Of a DNA stretch of 64,000 bases, positions 7,375 to 15,339 are shown piece after piece. The notes beneath the pieces were generated by a model. That model did not search any database and was not told the DNA's origin. It saw only the letters and a program-made list of their open reading frames with translations. Source of the stretch: JARRNJ01 sp037385045 (GTDB taxonomy: Bacteria; Pseudomonadota; Gammaproteobacteria; JASBUN01). Each line of letters opens with the position of its first letter. Within the stretch, counting starts at the first letter, position 1. The DNA lies in NCBI GenBank assembly GCA_037385045.1, contig JARRNJ010000001.1, positions 1 to 64,000 on the forward strand. The letters run 5' to 3'. The position numbers and the translations under genes were made by a program.

Positions 7375-9951
7375 ATGACCCAGGCGCCCGACCAGCTCTC
7401 CGCGCACACCCCCATGATGCAGCAATATCTGCGCCTCAAGGCCCAGCACCCGGACATCCTGCTGTTCTATCGCATGGGCGATTTCTACGAGCTGTTCTAC
7501 GACGATGCCCGCAAGGCCGCCCGCCTGTTGGACATCACCCTCACCAGCCGCGGACAGTCGGCCGGCCAGCCGATTCCAATGGCCGGCGTGCCCTACCATG
7601 CGGCGGAAGGATATCTGGCGCGACTGGTGCGGCTGGGCGAATCGGTTGCCGTCTGCGAACAGGTAGGCGACCCGGCGCTCAGCAAGGGGCCGGTGGAGCG
7701 AAAAGTGGTTCGCATTGTCACGCCCGGCACCGTCACCGACGAGGCACTGCTCGAGGAACGGCGCGACAGTCTGCTGGCCGCCGTCGACCAATGGAACGGC
7801 CGCATCGGATTGGCGGTGCTGAACCTCTCCGGTGGCCGCTTCGCGGTCAGCGAGCTGGAAGGTCGGGAAGCACTGGCCGGGGAGATCGCGCGCCTCGAAC
7901 CGGCGGAAGTACTGGTCAACGAAGACTGTGAGGCGGCGCGGTGGCTGGAGGACGCGCGCGGCGTGCGCACCCGACCGCCGTGGCATTTCGAGCTGGACAC
8001 CGCCCATCGGCTGCTGACGGCCCAGTTCGGCACCCAGGATCTGAGCGGCTTCGGCTGCGAGCACATGGCGGCGGCGGTGCGCGCCGCCGGGAGCCTGTTG
8101 CAGTATGTTCAGGAAACCCAGCGCACCGCCCTGCCCCATATCCGCGGCCTGGCGGTGGAGCGGCGCGAAGACGGCCTGATCCTCGACGCCGCCACCCGCC
8201 GCAACCTGGAGTTGGAGCACAGCATCGCCGGCCACCATCAATACACCCTGGCCGGGGTGCTGGATCGCACCGCCACCGCCATGGGCAGCCGCCTGCTGCG
8301 GCGCTGGATTCACCGGCCGCTGCGCGACCAGCAGCGGCTGCGGCTGCGCTACCATGCGATCGGCACCTTGCTCGACGACCGCGCGTTTCCGGAGCTGGGC
8401 GAGTCGCTGCGCGGCATCGGCGACATCGAACGCATCCTGGCCCGGATCGCCCTCAAGTCGGCGCGCCCCCGCGACCTGACCACACTGCGTGCGGCCCTGC
8501 AGCAGCTGCCGGCGCTGGCCGACGCCATGGCCGGACTCGACACGCCCTTGATTCAGCAGCTCAGGACCCGTGCCGGCCAGCATCCGGACACGGTGGCGCT
8601 GCTCGAGCGGGCCCTCATCGAGGTTCCGCCGGTGCTGATCCGCGACGGCGGCGTCATCGCGCCGGGGTACGACCCGGGACTGGACGAATTGCGCAGCCTC
8701 AGCGAGAACGCCGACCAGTTCCTGGTGGCCCTGGAAAACCGGGAACGCGAGCGCACCGGCATCGCCAACCTCAAGGTCAGCTACAACCGGGTCCACGGCT
8801 ATTACATCGAAGCGCCCCGCAGCCAGTCGGGTCAGGTGCCCGACGATTTCGTCCGCCGGCAGACGCTGAAGAACGTTGAACGCTACATCACCCCGGAGCT
8901 GAAATCCTTCGAAGACAAGGTCCTGAGCGCACGGGAACGGGCGCTGGCGAAGGAAAAGGCACTCTACGAGGCGCTCCTGGAGCAACTGATAGAGCAACTG
9001 CCCGATCTGCAGACATGCGCCGCGGCCGTGGCGGAACTGGACGTCCTGGTGAACCTGGCCGAACGGGCCGACGTGCTCGGCTACTCGGCGCCGGAATTGA
9101 GTGACCGGCCCGGCCTGCTGATCGAAGGCGGGCGCCACCCGGTGGTGGAGCAGGTGACGGAGCAGCCGTTCGTGCCCAATGACACGCGGCTCGACGGGAG
9201 TCGCCGCATGCTGATCATTACGGGGCCGAACATGGGGGGAAAATCAACCTATATGCGCCAAACTGCGCTGATCGTGTTGATGGCGCACGTGGGCAGTTAC
9301 GTTCCCGCGACGCGCCTGCAGGTAGGCCCGGTGGACCGCGTGTTCACCCGTATCGGCGCCTCCGACGACCTGGCGAGCGGCCGCTCCACCTTCATGGTGG
9401 AGATGACCGAAACCGCCAATATCCTCCACAATGCCACCGAACACAGCCTGGTGCTGATGGATGAGATCGGCCGCGGCACCAGCACCTATGACGGACTCTC
9501 CCTGGCGTGGGCGTGCGCCGCCTACCTGGCGCAGCGGCTGCGCGCCTATACCCTGTTTGCCACCCACTATTTCGAGCTGACCCGGCTGGCCGAGCACCAG
9601 GACGGCATCGACAACGTACACCTGGACGCGGTCGAACACGGCGATACCATCGTCTTCCTCCATGCCGTCAAGGAAGGGCCCGCCGACCGCAGCTACGGAC
9701 TGCACGTGGCCGCACTGGCGGGCGTGCCGCCCGAGGTCATCGACCGGGCCCGGCACCAGCTGGAGGAACTGGAACGCGGCGCTTCTTTCACAACCACCGA
9801 CTCCCCGCCACTCACCCCGCAGATGCCGCTGTTCCACGATCCGGCGTCCCACCCGGCCCTCGATCAACTCCGGGAGCTGAACCCGGACGACCTGTCGCCC
9901 CGGCAGGCCCTCGAAACCCTGTATCGCCTGCGCACGCAGCTCGACCGCTGA
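7375..9951 (+). CDS. mutS: DNA mismatch repair protein MutS
   Basis: MutS recognises mismatches and small loops and recruits MutL. The mismatch-reading motif (F in GDFYELFYDDA) is near residue 37. The C-terminal ATPase has Walker A GPNMGGKST near residue 618 and Walker B LMDEIGRGTST. Length is 858 residues, and the C-terminal helix-turn-helix dimer region is retained. The ATG at 7375 has no visible Shine-Dalgarno sequence; a TACACT hexamer sits only about ten bases before it. The gene is divergent from the PilZ-like gene and is followed by about 350 nt without a recognised gene. Confidence 0.98.
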   Translation: MTQAPDQLSAHTPMMQQYLRLKAQHPDILLFYRMGDFYELFYDDARKAARLLDITLTSRGQSAGQPIPMAGVPYHAAEGYLARLVRLGESVAVCEQVGDPALSKGPVERKVVRIVTPGTVTDEALLEERRDSLLAAVDQWNGRIGLAVLNLSGGRFAVSELEGREALAGEIARLEPAEVLVNEDCEAARWLEDARGVRTRPPWHFELDTAHRLLTAQFGTQDLSGFGCEHMAAAVRAAGSLLQYVQETQRTALPHIRGLAVERREDGLILDAATRRNLELEHSIAGHHQYTLAGVLDRTATAMGSRLLRRWIHRPLRDQQRLRLRYHAIGTLLDDRAFPELGESLRGIGDIERILARIALKSARPRDLTTLRAALQQLPALADAMAGLDTPLIQQLRTRAGQHPDTVALLERALIEVPPVLIRDGGVIAPGYDPGLDELRSLSENADQFLVALENRERERTGIANLKVSYNRVHGYYIEAPRSQSGQVPDDFVRRQTLKNVERYITPELKSFEDKVLSARERALAKEKALYEALLEQLIEQLPDLQTCAAAVAELDVLVNLAERADVLGYSAPELSDRPGLLIEGGRHPVVEQVTEQPFVPNDTRLDGSRRMLIITGPNMGGKSTYMRQTALIVLMAHVGSYVPATRLQVGPVDRVFTRIGASDDLASGRSTFMVEMTETANILHNATEHSLVLMDEIGRGTSTYDGLSLAWACAAYLAQRLRAYTLFATHYFELTRLAEHQDGIDNVHLDAVEHGDTIVFLHAVKEGPADRSYGLHVAALAGVPPEVIDRARHQLEELERGASFTTTDSPPLTPQMPLFHDPASHPALDQLRELNPDDLSPRQALETLYRLRTQLDR

Positions 9952-10301
9952 CCCACCGCCCGGTCCGCTCCTAAAGCCGACTCTCGACCCTGCCGATACG
10001 GCGATCAGGAATCGGCGCCGCCACCCGCAGGAGCCGGATCCGCCGTGGCGCGCGTTGTTTGACCTGGTCCGAACGCGCGGCCCCGCCGCATGAATCGGCC
10101 CCGGGATATACGCTTGAGTAAGTTGCTGATGATCGCGAGCAATCCGTCCACCGCCGAGGAAGCGCTCCGCGCCTACTCGCGCAGCGCCATGAACCCTGCC
10201 CGGGCATGCATCGGCAACACCGAGCGGCCCTGCGTTGATCTGCAATACGGCACGCTGCCACGGGCCCACGATGCCATTGCATGCGGGCTGCCACACCAGT
10301 C
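9952..10301 (+). other. Gap between mutS and cheR, no recognised gene
   Basis: I find no supportable gene in this 350-nt stretch. A 73-codon open frame at 10090-10311 has a start codon but no family resemblance and overlaps the cheR start. A short imperfect repeat of GCCGAT/ATCGGC just after mutS could form a weak hairpin, but there is no T-run. Confidence 0.5.
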
Positions 10302-11108
10302 ATGTCGCTGACCCGGATCCGACAGCTGCTGCAAAGCCATACCGGCCTGGACAGCGCCAGCACCAGCACGGCCGTCATCCGCGCCGCGGTAGTCCAGCGC
10401 ATGTCCGCGTGCCGGTTGCGATCCGAGCACGAATACGCCGAGTACCTGCAACAATCGCCCGGTGAGCTCAAGCAACTCATCGCGCTGGCGGTGGTCCCGG
10501 AGACGTGGTTCTTTCGCGACGCAACCCAATTTGCGGCCCTGAAGCAATGGGGGCAATCACGCCGCAGCAGCGGCACCCGATACCTGAACGTCCTCAGTGC
10601 GCCGTGCGCGACCGGCGAAGAGCCGTATTCCATTGCCATCACGCTGCTTGAGGCCGGCTTCACACCGGACCAGTTCAGAATCGATTCGCTCGACGTAAGC
10701 CACCACGCGCTGGAGCGCGCCTTGCGGGGGCTCTATGACGAACGGTCGTTTCGCGAGCAACAGGACCCGGCAGTCATGAGCCGCTATTTCCAAGTACGGG
10801 GAAATCAACGCGCGGTGACGCCGCCAGTGCGCGCATCGGTGTATTTCCAGCAAGGCAACCTGCTCGACGGCAATCTGCGTTCGGCCGCGCAGCCGTACGA
10901 CGTGATCTTCTGCCGCAACCTGCTGTGCCGATTGGAGACCTCCAGCAAACACCGCGCCTACGGCATTCTGCACCGGTATCTCCACGACACGGGTATTCTC
11001 TTCCTCGGGGATTCCGACTGCGCCGCGGCGCCGACGGAGCTGTTCGGCGCTGCCGAGCACCATCATTCGTCCGCAATGTTCAAACAGCCGATGGAAGCGC
11101 GGGAATAG
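10302..11108 (+). CDS. Orphan CheR-type protein methyltransferase
   Basis: This 268-residue protein is a CheR-family SAM-dependent methyltransferase, which in chemotaxis methylates glutamates of receptor proteins. It has the N-terminal helical CheR region, the conserved VPETWFFRD segment, the SAM-binding APCATGEEPYS motif (near residue 102) and the FCRNLL motif. The usual CheR ending RNVxIYF is altered (RNLLCRL). No chemoreceptor, CheB, CheA or CheW gene is nearby, so its substrate is unknown. The ATG at 10302 fits the family start; an in-frame ATG at 10281 is an alternative. It lies between mutS and fdxA, which are neighbours in many gammaproteobacteria. Confidence 0.85.
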   Translation: MSLTRIRQLLQSHTGLDSASTSTAVIRAAVVQRMSACRLRSEHEYAEYLQQSPGELKQLIALAVVPETWFFRDATQFAALKQWGQSRRSSGTRYLNVLSAPCATGEEPYSIAITLLEAGFTPDQFRIDSLDVSHHALERALRGLYDERSFREQQDPAVMSRYFQVRGNQRAVTPPVRASVYFQQGNLLDGNLRSAAQPYDVIFCRNLLCRLETSSKHRAYGILHRYLHDTGILFLGDSDCAAAPTELFGAAEHHHSSAMFKQPMEARE

Positions 11109-11196
11109 CCTCCCTGCGCCACGGCGGGGCCCGACCTGAGTCCGTCACTGTGTAGCCGGACGCAAGCGCCTGTTGCCCGCCGCGCGCCTTGCGTGG

Positions 11197-11225
11197 TTGC
11201 AAATTGCGCCAATGGCAACAATACT
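11197..11225 (+). promoter_or_regulatory. Possible promoter of fdxA
   Basis: TTGCAA (11197-11202) and AATACT (11220-11225) are separated by 17 bp, a reasonable sigma-70 pair with four of six matches each. Transcription would start near 11232 and give a leader of about 45 nt before fdxA. The stretch is more AT-rich than its surroundings. Confidence 0.42.
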
Positions 11226-11277
11226 AAACTCCAGTTGCCGGCCCGCAACACCACACGGAATTCGAAGAGAAATTCAG

Positions 11278-11601
11278 ATGACCTATGTTGTCACGGAAAA
11301 CTGCATAAAATGCAAGTATACGGACTGCGTCGAAGTATGCCCGGTGGATTGCTTCCATGAGGGCCCGAATTTTCTGGCCATCGATCCCGAAGAATGCATC
11401 GATTGCAGCCTGTGCGAACCCGAATGTCCCGCGGAGGCCATTTTCGCGGAAGACGATGTACCCAAAGGCCAGGAGCACTTCACCGCCCTCAACGCTGAAT
11501 TGGCGGCGCAATGGCCCGTGATCACGGAGAAAAAGGATGCCCCTCCAGATGCCGAGGAATGGGACGGAAAACCCGACAAGCTCCAGTATCTGGAGCGCTG
11601 A
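11278..11601 (+). CDS. fdxA: 7Fe ferredoxin FdxA
   Basis: FdxA is a small seven-iron ferredoxin with one [3Fe-4S] and one [4Fe-4S] cluster. The cysteine ligands are visible in the first forty-odd residues: C9, C12, C17, C21 and C25 in the first set, and the CIDCSLCEPECP series (C40-C51) in the second. The acidic C-terminal extension with the EEWDGKPDKLQ ending is typical of the 107-residue family. The ATG at 11278 has a purine-rich GAAGAGAAA upstream. Its electron partner is not evident here. A fdxA close to mutS is a recurring arrangement in gammaproteobacteria. Confidence 0.96.
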   Translation: MTYVVTENCIKCKYTDCVEVCPVDCFHEGPNFLAIDPEECIDCSLCEPECPAEAIFAEDDVPKGQEHFTALNAELAAQWPVITEKKDAPPDAEEWDGKPDKLQYLER

Positions 11602-11708
11602 CCTCAACTTGGGCCGCATCGGCATCGCGCTCGCGCCGCCTGGCGGGACGGGCAACGGAGTTCCGGCAGCGGCGACCATTATCGTGCTGACAGGCCCCAG
11701 ACCACCGA

Positions 11709-14645
11709 GTGGAAACCGCCACTGACAGGCCCGTAGTCTTCGTTCCCTATCACGACGATCCGCTGGCATGGGCCGCCGAGCGAATCGCCGCCCGTTGCGC
11801 CGACCGGCTGCCGGTATTGGAACACGTACGCGTGTTGCTGCCGGATCGCACCCACGCGCTGCGCCTGCGCGAGCTGTTGCTGCAGCAAGCCGCCCAGCGC
11901 GGACACAGTGCACTGCTCGGCCCCACCGTCGGCACGCTGCGAAGCTGGGCGGAGGGCCTGCCCCTCACACCACGCGCGACGCTCAGCGGCGCCGAGCGCC
12001 AACTGACCCTGGTCGAAGCGCTGCAACGCCACGCGGGCCTGTTCGGGGAGCCCGATCCGTGGCGTTTGGCGGACACGCTCATGGAATTGTTCGACGAACT
12101 CACGGCGCACCAGTGCGAATTGCCCGGTGACCGGGACGCGCTGATGGCGGCGCTCAAACGGGGCTACGGCGCCGCCGGGCCGCCACCCGCCCACCTGAGC
12201 CGTGAAGCCCACATCCTGCATACGCTCTGGGCCGCCTGGCATCAGCAATTGGACGACGAGCAGGCGATCGACCCCAACACCGCCTACCTGAACGCCTTGG
12301 GGGAGTCGCCGGAACTGATCGCCCCGGGGGAGATGTTTTTCATTGTCGCGCCGTACAGCCTGATCCCGGCCGAAGCCCGATGGATCGGGCGCCTCATCGG
12401 CCGCGGACAGGCGGAATTGATCCTGCACGGAATACCGGAGAGCGATGGCTACGTACCGGGGGCACCGCTCGAACGGGTAACCCGCGCCATCGGCTGGCGC
12501 TCGGCGGAGGACCCAACGGCCGACGAGGGCCCCGCCTTCAGCCATTTCCTGGACGCGGCGTTCGCGCACGGTGCCGGCCCGATTACGGAACGGGCGGCAC
12601 GGTTTTCGAAGCGGGAACCCGCCAGCCCCGCCGAGGGACGGCTGTCGGTATTCATCGCCGATGACCGCGAAGCCGAAGCTCATGGCGTCGAGTTGCAGGT
12701 GCGGCGTTGGCTGCTCGAAGGCCGGCAGGCCATCGGCGTGGTCACCGAGGACCGGCGCCTGGCGCGGCGCATCCGTGCGCTGCTGGAACGTGCCGGCGTC
12801 AATTTATGGGATGCCGGCGGTTGGGCGTTGTCCACCACCAGCGCCGCCGCGGCGCTCGAACGCTGGCTGCAAAGCGTCGAAGAGGATTTTGCCCACCAGC
12901 CGTTGATGGATCTGCTGAAGTCGCCGTTCATGCTGCCGGCCGAACAGACCGATGAGTACCGCAAGGCGGTCTACCGCCTGGAACAGGACATCATTCTGCA
13001 CGAAAACATCGGGCGCGGCCTTGACCGCTACCGCAAACACGTTGAGTTCCGGGCGCGGCGACTGCAATGGGGCCAGGAGGCAACCAGGAGGGTCAAGGCG
13101 CTGCTGGACCGCCTGTCGGCGGCTGCAAAACCCCTGCAGGCGGTGCACAGGGGGGAGGCCCAGCCTCCGCTGCGGCTGCTGGATGCGCTGCGCACGAGCC
13201 TGGAACAGCTCGGTCTGGCGTCCGCCCTGGAGGCGGATGCCGCCGGATCGCGTCTGCTTGAGCAGCTGGAGATCCTGCGTTCCGGCGCCCGACAGGGCCG
13301 GGTCCGGATGCATTGGATACAGTTCCGCGGCTGGCTTGCACGGGCGCTGGAAACTTCCCTGTTTCGCCCCCCGACCGGCAATCATGCGGTTGAGCTGCTG
13401 ACCCTTGCGCAGAGCCATCTCGGGCGCTTCGACGCGCTGGCGCTCGCCGGGGCGGAACGAGCACACCTGCCGGGCGGCGGGCGCCCCTCGCCCTATTTCA
13501 ATGAGTCCGTTCGCCGCGAATTGCAGCTGCCGGGGCGACACGAATCCCTGACCACCGGTCTGTACCACTTCCGTTGCGCGCTGGATTCCGCGCCGCGGGT
13601 GATGGTCAGCTACCGCCGCGAGCAGGACGGGGAAGAAATCGTGCCCTCACCCTGGTTGCTGGCTCTCGTCGCGTTCCACCAACTGGCTTACGGCGGCGAT
13701 CTGCGGGACCCTGAACTGTCGTCCCTGGTGCGCGACGGACGGACCCGCATCACCACACCCGATCCGCAACCGCCTGCCCGCCCGCAGGACATGCCACGCC
13801 CGTCGGTTCCTCGGGCGCGTATTCCCACCGCGTTGTCCGCCAATGCGCACCAGCGCCTGATCGACTGCCCGTACCAGTTCTTCGCCGCCGACTGCCTGGG
13901 GCTCAAACCCCTGGAGGAGATCCGCGAAGCACTGGAAAAATCCGACTACGGCCAACGCGTTCACCGTTGCCTGCAGGCCTTTCACAGCGACGTTGCCGGA
14001 CTGCCCGGTCCGTTCGAGCAGGCGCTGACAGCGCAAAACCGCGAACCGGCGATCCAATGTATGGACGACATCGCCCGGGCGGAGTTCGCCCAGGATCTGG
14101 AAGACAATTTCATGCACCGCGGTTGGCTGAGACGCTGGCAGCAGCTGATTCCGGCCTATATCGACTGGCAGATGCAGCGTCAACAGGATTGGCAGGTATC
14201 CGAAGTGGAGAGTTCGCGAAGCCACGACCTGAGCGCCGGCACCGGTCTTAAAGGCCGCCTCGACCGGCTCGACCGGGGCCACAATGACGCCACGGCGATC
14301 GTTGATTACAAGACCGGACACGTACCCGAGGCCGCCGACGTCCTCGCGGGCGAAGCCGTCCAACTGCCCACCTACGCGCTGCTGGTGGATTCGGCGCAAC
14401 GGGTGGAGTACCTGAAACTGGATGCCGGCCGGGTCGAGTCGGCCGGGATGCTGGAACGCGACGATCTCCGGCAGCTCAAACAACAGGTCGCCGACCGCCT
14501 GCAGCACATGATGAGGGCAATTCAGGCCGGCGCTTCCCTGCCGGCCTGGGGCGATGAGCGTACCTGCGAACGCTGCACCATGAGCGGCATCTGCCGACGG
14601 CAGGCATGGTTTCAGGAACAGGAAGCGGAAATCCGCGGGCGGTAA
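11709..14645 (+). CDS. AddB-like nuclease with inactive helicase core
   Basis: This 978-residue protein resembles the AddB-like partner of a double-strand-break-processing helicase-nuclease. The N-terminal two thirds look like a superfamily I helicase fold without a Walker A motif. The C-terminal PD-(D/E)XK nuclease has LIDCPYQFF near residue 719, the catalytic D and VDYKTG near 865, and CERCTMSGIC near 953-962. The four cysteines (one before the nuclease, three at the end) match the AddB iron-sulfur cluster that clamps the nuclease domain. The GTG at 11709 is the first usable start. The AddA-like gene follows after 694 nt. Inferred role: RecBCD-equivalent end resection. No recB, recC or recD is in the window. 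Confidence 0.82.
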   Translation: METATDRPVVFVPYHDDPLAWAAERIAARCADRLPVLEHVRVLLPDRTHALRLRELLLQQAAQRGHSALLGPTVGTLRSWAEGLPLTPRATLSGAERQLTLVEALQRHAGLFGEPDPWRLADTLMELFDELTAHQCELPGDRDALMAALKRGYGAAGPPPAHLSREAHILHTLWAAWHQQLDDEQAIDPNTAYLNALGESPELIAPGEMFFIVAPYSLIPAEARWIGRLIGRGQAELILHGIPESDGYVPGAPLERVTRAIGWRSAEDPTADEGPAFSHFLDAAFAHGAGPITERAARFSKREPASPAEGRLSVFIADDREAEAHGVELQVRRWLLEGRQAIGVVTEDRRLARRIRALLERAGVNLWDAGGWALSTTSAAAALERWLQSVEEDFAHQPLMDLLKSPFMLPAEQTDEYRKAVYRLEQDIILHENIGRGLDRYRKHVEFRARRLQWGQEATRRVKALLDRLSAAAKPLQAVHRGEAQPPLRLLDALRTSLEQLGLASALEADAAGSRLLEQLEILRSGARQGRVRMHWIQFRGWLARALETSLFRPPTGNHAVELLTLAQSHLGRFDALALAGAERAHLPGGGRPSPYFNESVRRELQLPGRHESLTTGLYHFRCALDSAPRVMVSYRREQDGEEIVPSPWLLALVAFHQLAYGGDLRDPELSSLVRDGRTRITTPDPQPPARPQDMPRPSVPRARIPTALSANAHQRLIDCPYQFFAADCLGLKPLEEIREALEKSDYGQRVHRCLQAFHSDVAGLPGPFEQALTAQNREPAIQCMDDIARAEFAQDLEDNFMHRGWLRRWQQLIPAYIDWQMQRQQDWQVSEVESSRSHDLSAGTGLKGRLDRLDRGHNDATAIVDYKTGHVPEAADVLAGEAVQLPTYALLVDSAQRVEYLKLDAGRVESAGMLERDDLRQLKQQVADRLQHMMRAIQAGASLPAWGDERTCERCTMSGICRRQAWFQEQEAEIRGR

Positions 14646-14671
14646 CCCGCCAGCCCCTTGACACCCAAAAG

Positions 14672-14699
14672 AAAAGGCGGCCCGGAAGGCCGCCTTTTT
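14672..14699 (+). terminator. Intrinsic terminator after the AddB-like gene
   Basis: A seven-base-pair GC stem (14676-14682 with 14688-14694) with a five-base loop is flanked by AAAA before and TTTTT after, a classical Rho-independent terminator. It lies 27 nt after the stop codon of the AddB-like gene. The flanking A/T runs pair as well, so it could act on both strands. Confidence 0.88.
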
Positions 14700-14927
14700 G
14701 TGTCCCTGCAGGGTCGATCCGGGCCCGCTGCAACATCCGTTTGCCTCGTCCGTCCTTTGTCCTCCCCTCGCTTCATCCATGCAAAGCGGATGGCCATAGT
14801 GTGGCCCAGGGTGGCACGGACGCAAACCCGGGCCTTGACCGCCCAATTGCCGCGAGGGTCCGGGCCGCCAGAAAAATGGTTGGTTTATCAGTAAAATATC
14901 GATCCGCTCGACGACGCGCGCCTGCGC

Positions 14928-14947
14928 TTGTAGGCGACGGCCTACAA
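14928..14947. repeat. Perfect 8-bp inverted repeat
   Basis: TTGTAGGC (14928-14935) and GCCTACAA (14940-14947) form a perfect stem with a GACG loop. It lies in the noncoding stretch between the AddB-like and AddA-like genes, with no T-run after it. Function is unknown. Confidence 0.6.
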
Positions 14948-15019
14948 CAATTTCGGCTACGCCCTACAGCGAGGTTCCGCGCATCAAAGACATCGGGCCG
15001 AAGGTTGGGAACAAGATAA

Positions 15020-15054
15020 GGAGAATCAGGCGGCCGGACGCCGCCTGATTCTCC
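15020..15054. repeat. Perfect 15-bp inverted repeat (strong hairpin)
   Basis: Bases 15020-15034 and 15040-15054 are perfect reverse complements around a five-base loop (CGGAC). This is the strongest hairpin in the region but it has no T-tract, so it is not a standard terminator. Together with the following ATCCGTTTGCC (15083-15093) it resembles the earlier terminator plus the same 11-mer at 14735-14745. It may be a duplicated terminator or REP-like unit. Confidence 0.7.
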
Positions 15055-15150
15055 CCTTGGGCAGGTCCATTGCCCGTGGCAAATCCGTTTGCCCGATCCT
15101 CCGTGAATCCTTCCCTGGCGTTTGTCGCGAAGGGCAGTGACGCCAAGCGG

Positions 15151-15179
15151 CGCCACCGTTGTTACTTATAACGGTGGCG
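15151..15179. repeat. Perfect 10-bp inverted repeat
   Basis: CGCCACCGTT (15151-15160) and AACGGTGGCG (15170-15179) pair perfectly around a nine-base loop. It is the third strong hairpin in the noncoding stretch before the AddA-like gene. Confidence 0.6.
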
Positions 15180-15235
15180 GGCACGAAAACCAAACGCGCA
15201 ACAAGCGCTTGCCGGAGTACCCCCGGGGCCGGATA

Positions 15236-15277
15236 GGGTAGCGTAATAATATGTTTTTAAAATGGTTTTCGCTACCC
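15236..15277. promoter_or_regulatory. AT-rich core flanked by 8-bp inverted repeats
   Basis: GGGTAGCG (15236-15243) and CGCTACCC (15270-15277) are perfect inverted repeats enclosing a 26-nt AT-rich core with TAATAATAT and TTTTTAAAAT. In a GC-rich genome this stands out. It lies about 60-100 nt upstream of the AddA-like gene, so a promoter with a flanking operator is the simplest reading, though no good -35/-10 pair is clear. The whole stretch 14646-15339 otherwise holds only the hairpins listed and no supportable gene. Confidence 0.45.
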
Positions 15278-15339
15278 GAGTGGAGTGGATTTAGCGATCG
15301 CCTACGCCGGCGACCGAATCGCACCGACACGAGATTCAG

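Noticed and set aside
7216..9138. 640-codon minus-strand open frame opposite mutS
   Set aside because: It is antisense to conserved MutS motifs and has biased, histidine- and glutamine-rich composition typical of shadow frames.
10090..10311. Small open frame between mutS and cheR
   Set aside because: It has no similarity that I recognise, no ribosome-binding site, and overlaps the cheR start.
14606..15019. Open frame across the terminator after the AddB-like gene
   Set aside because: It runs through a clear intrinsic terminator and hairpins and has shadow-like composition.
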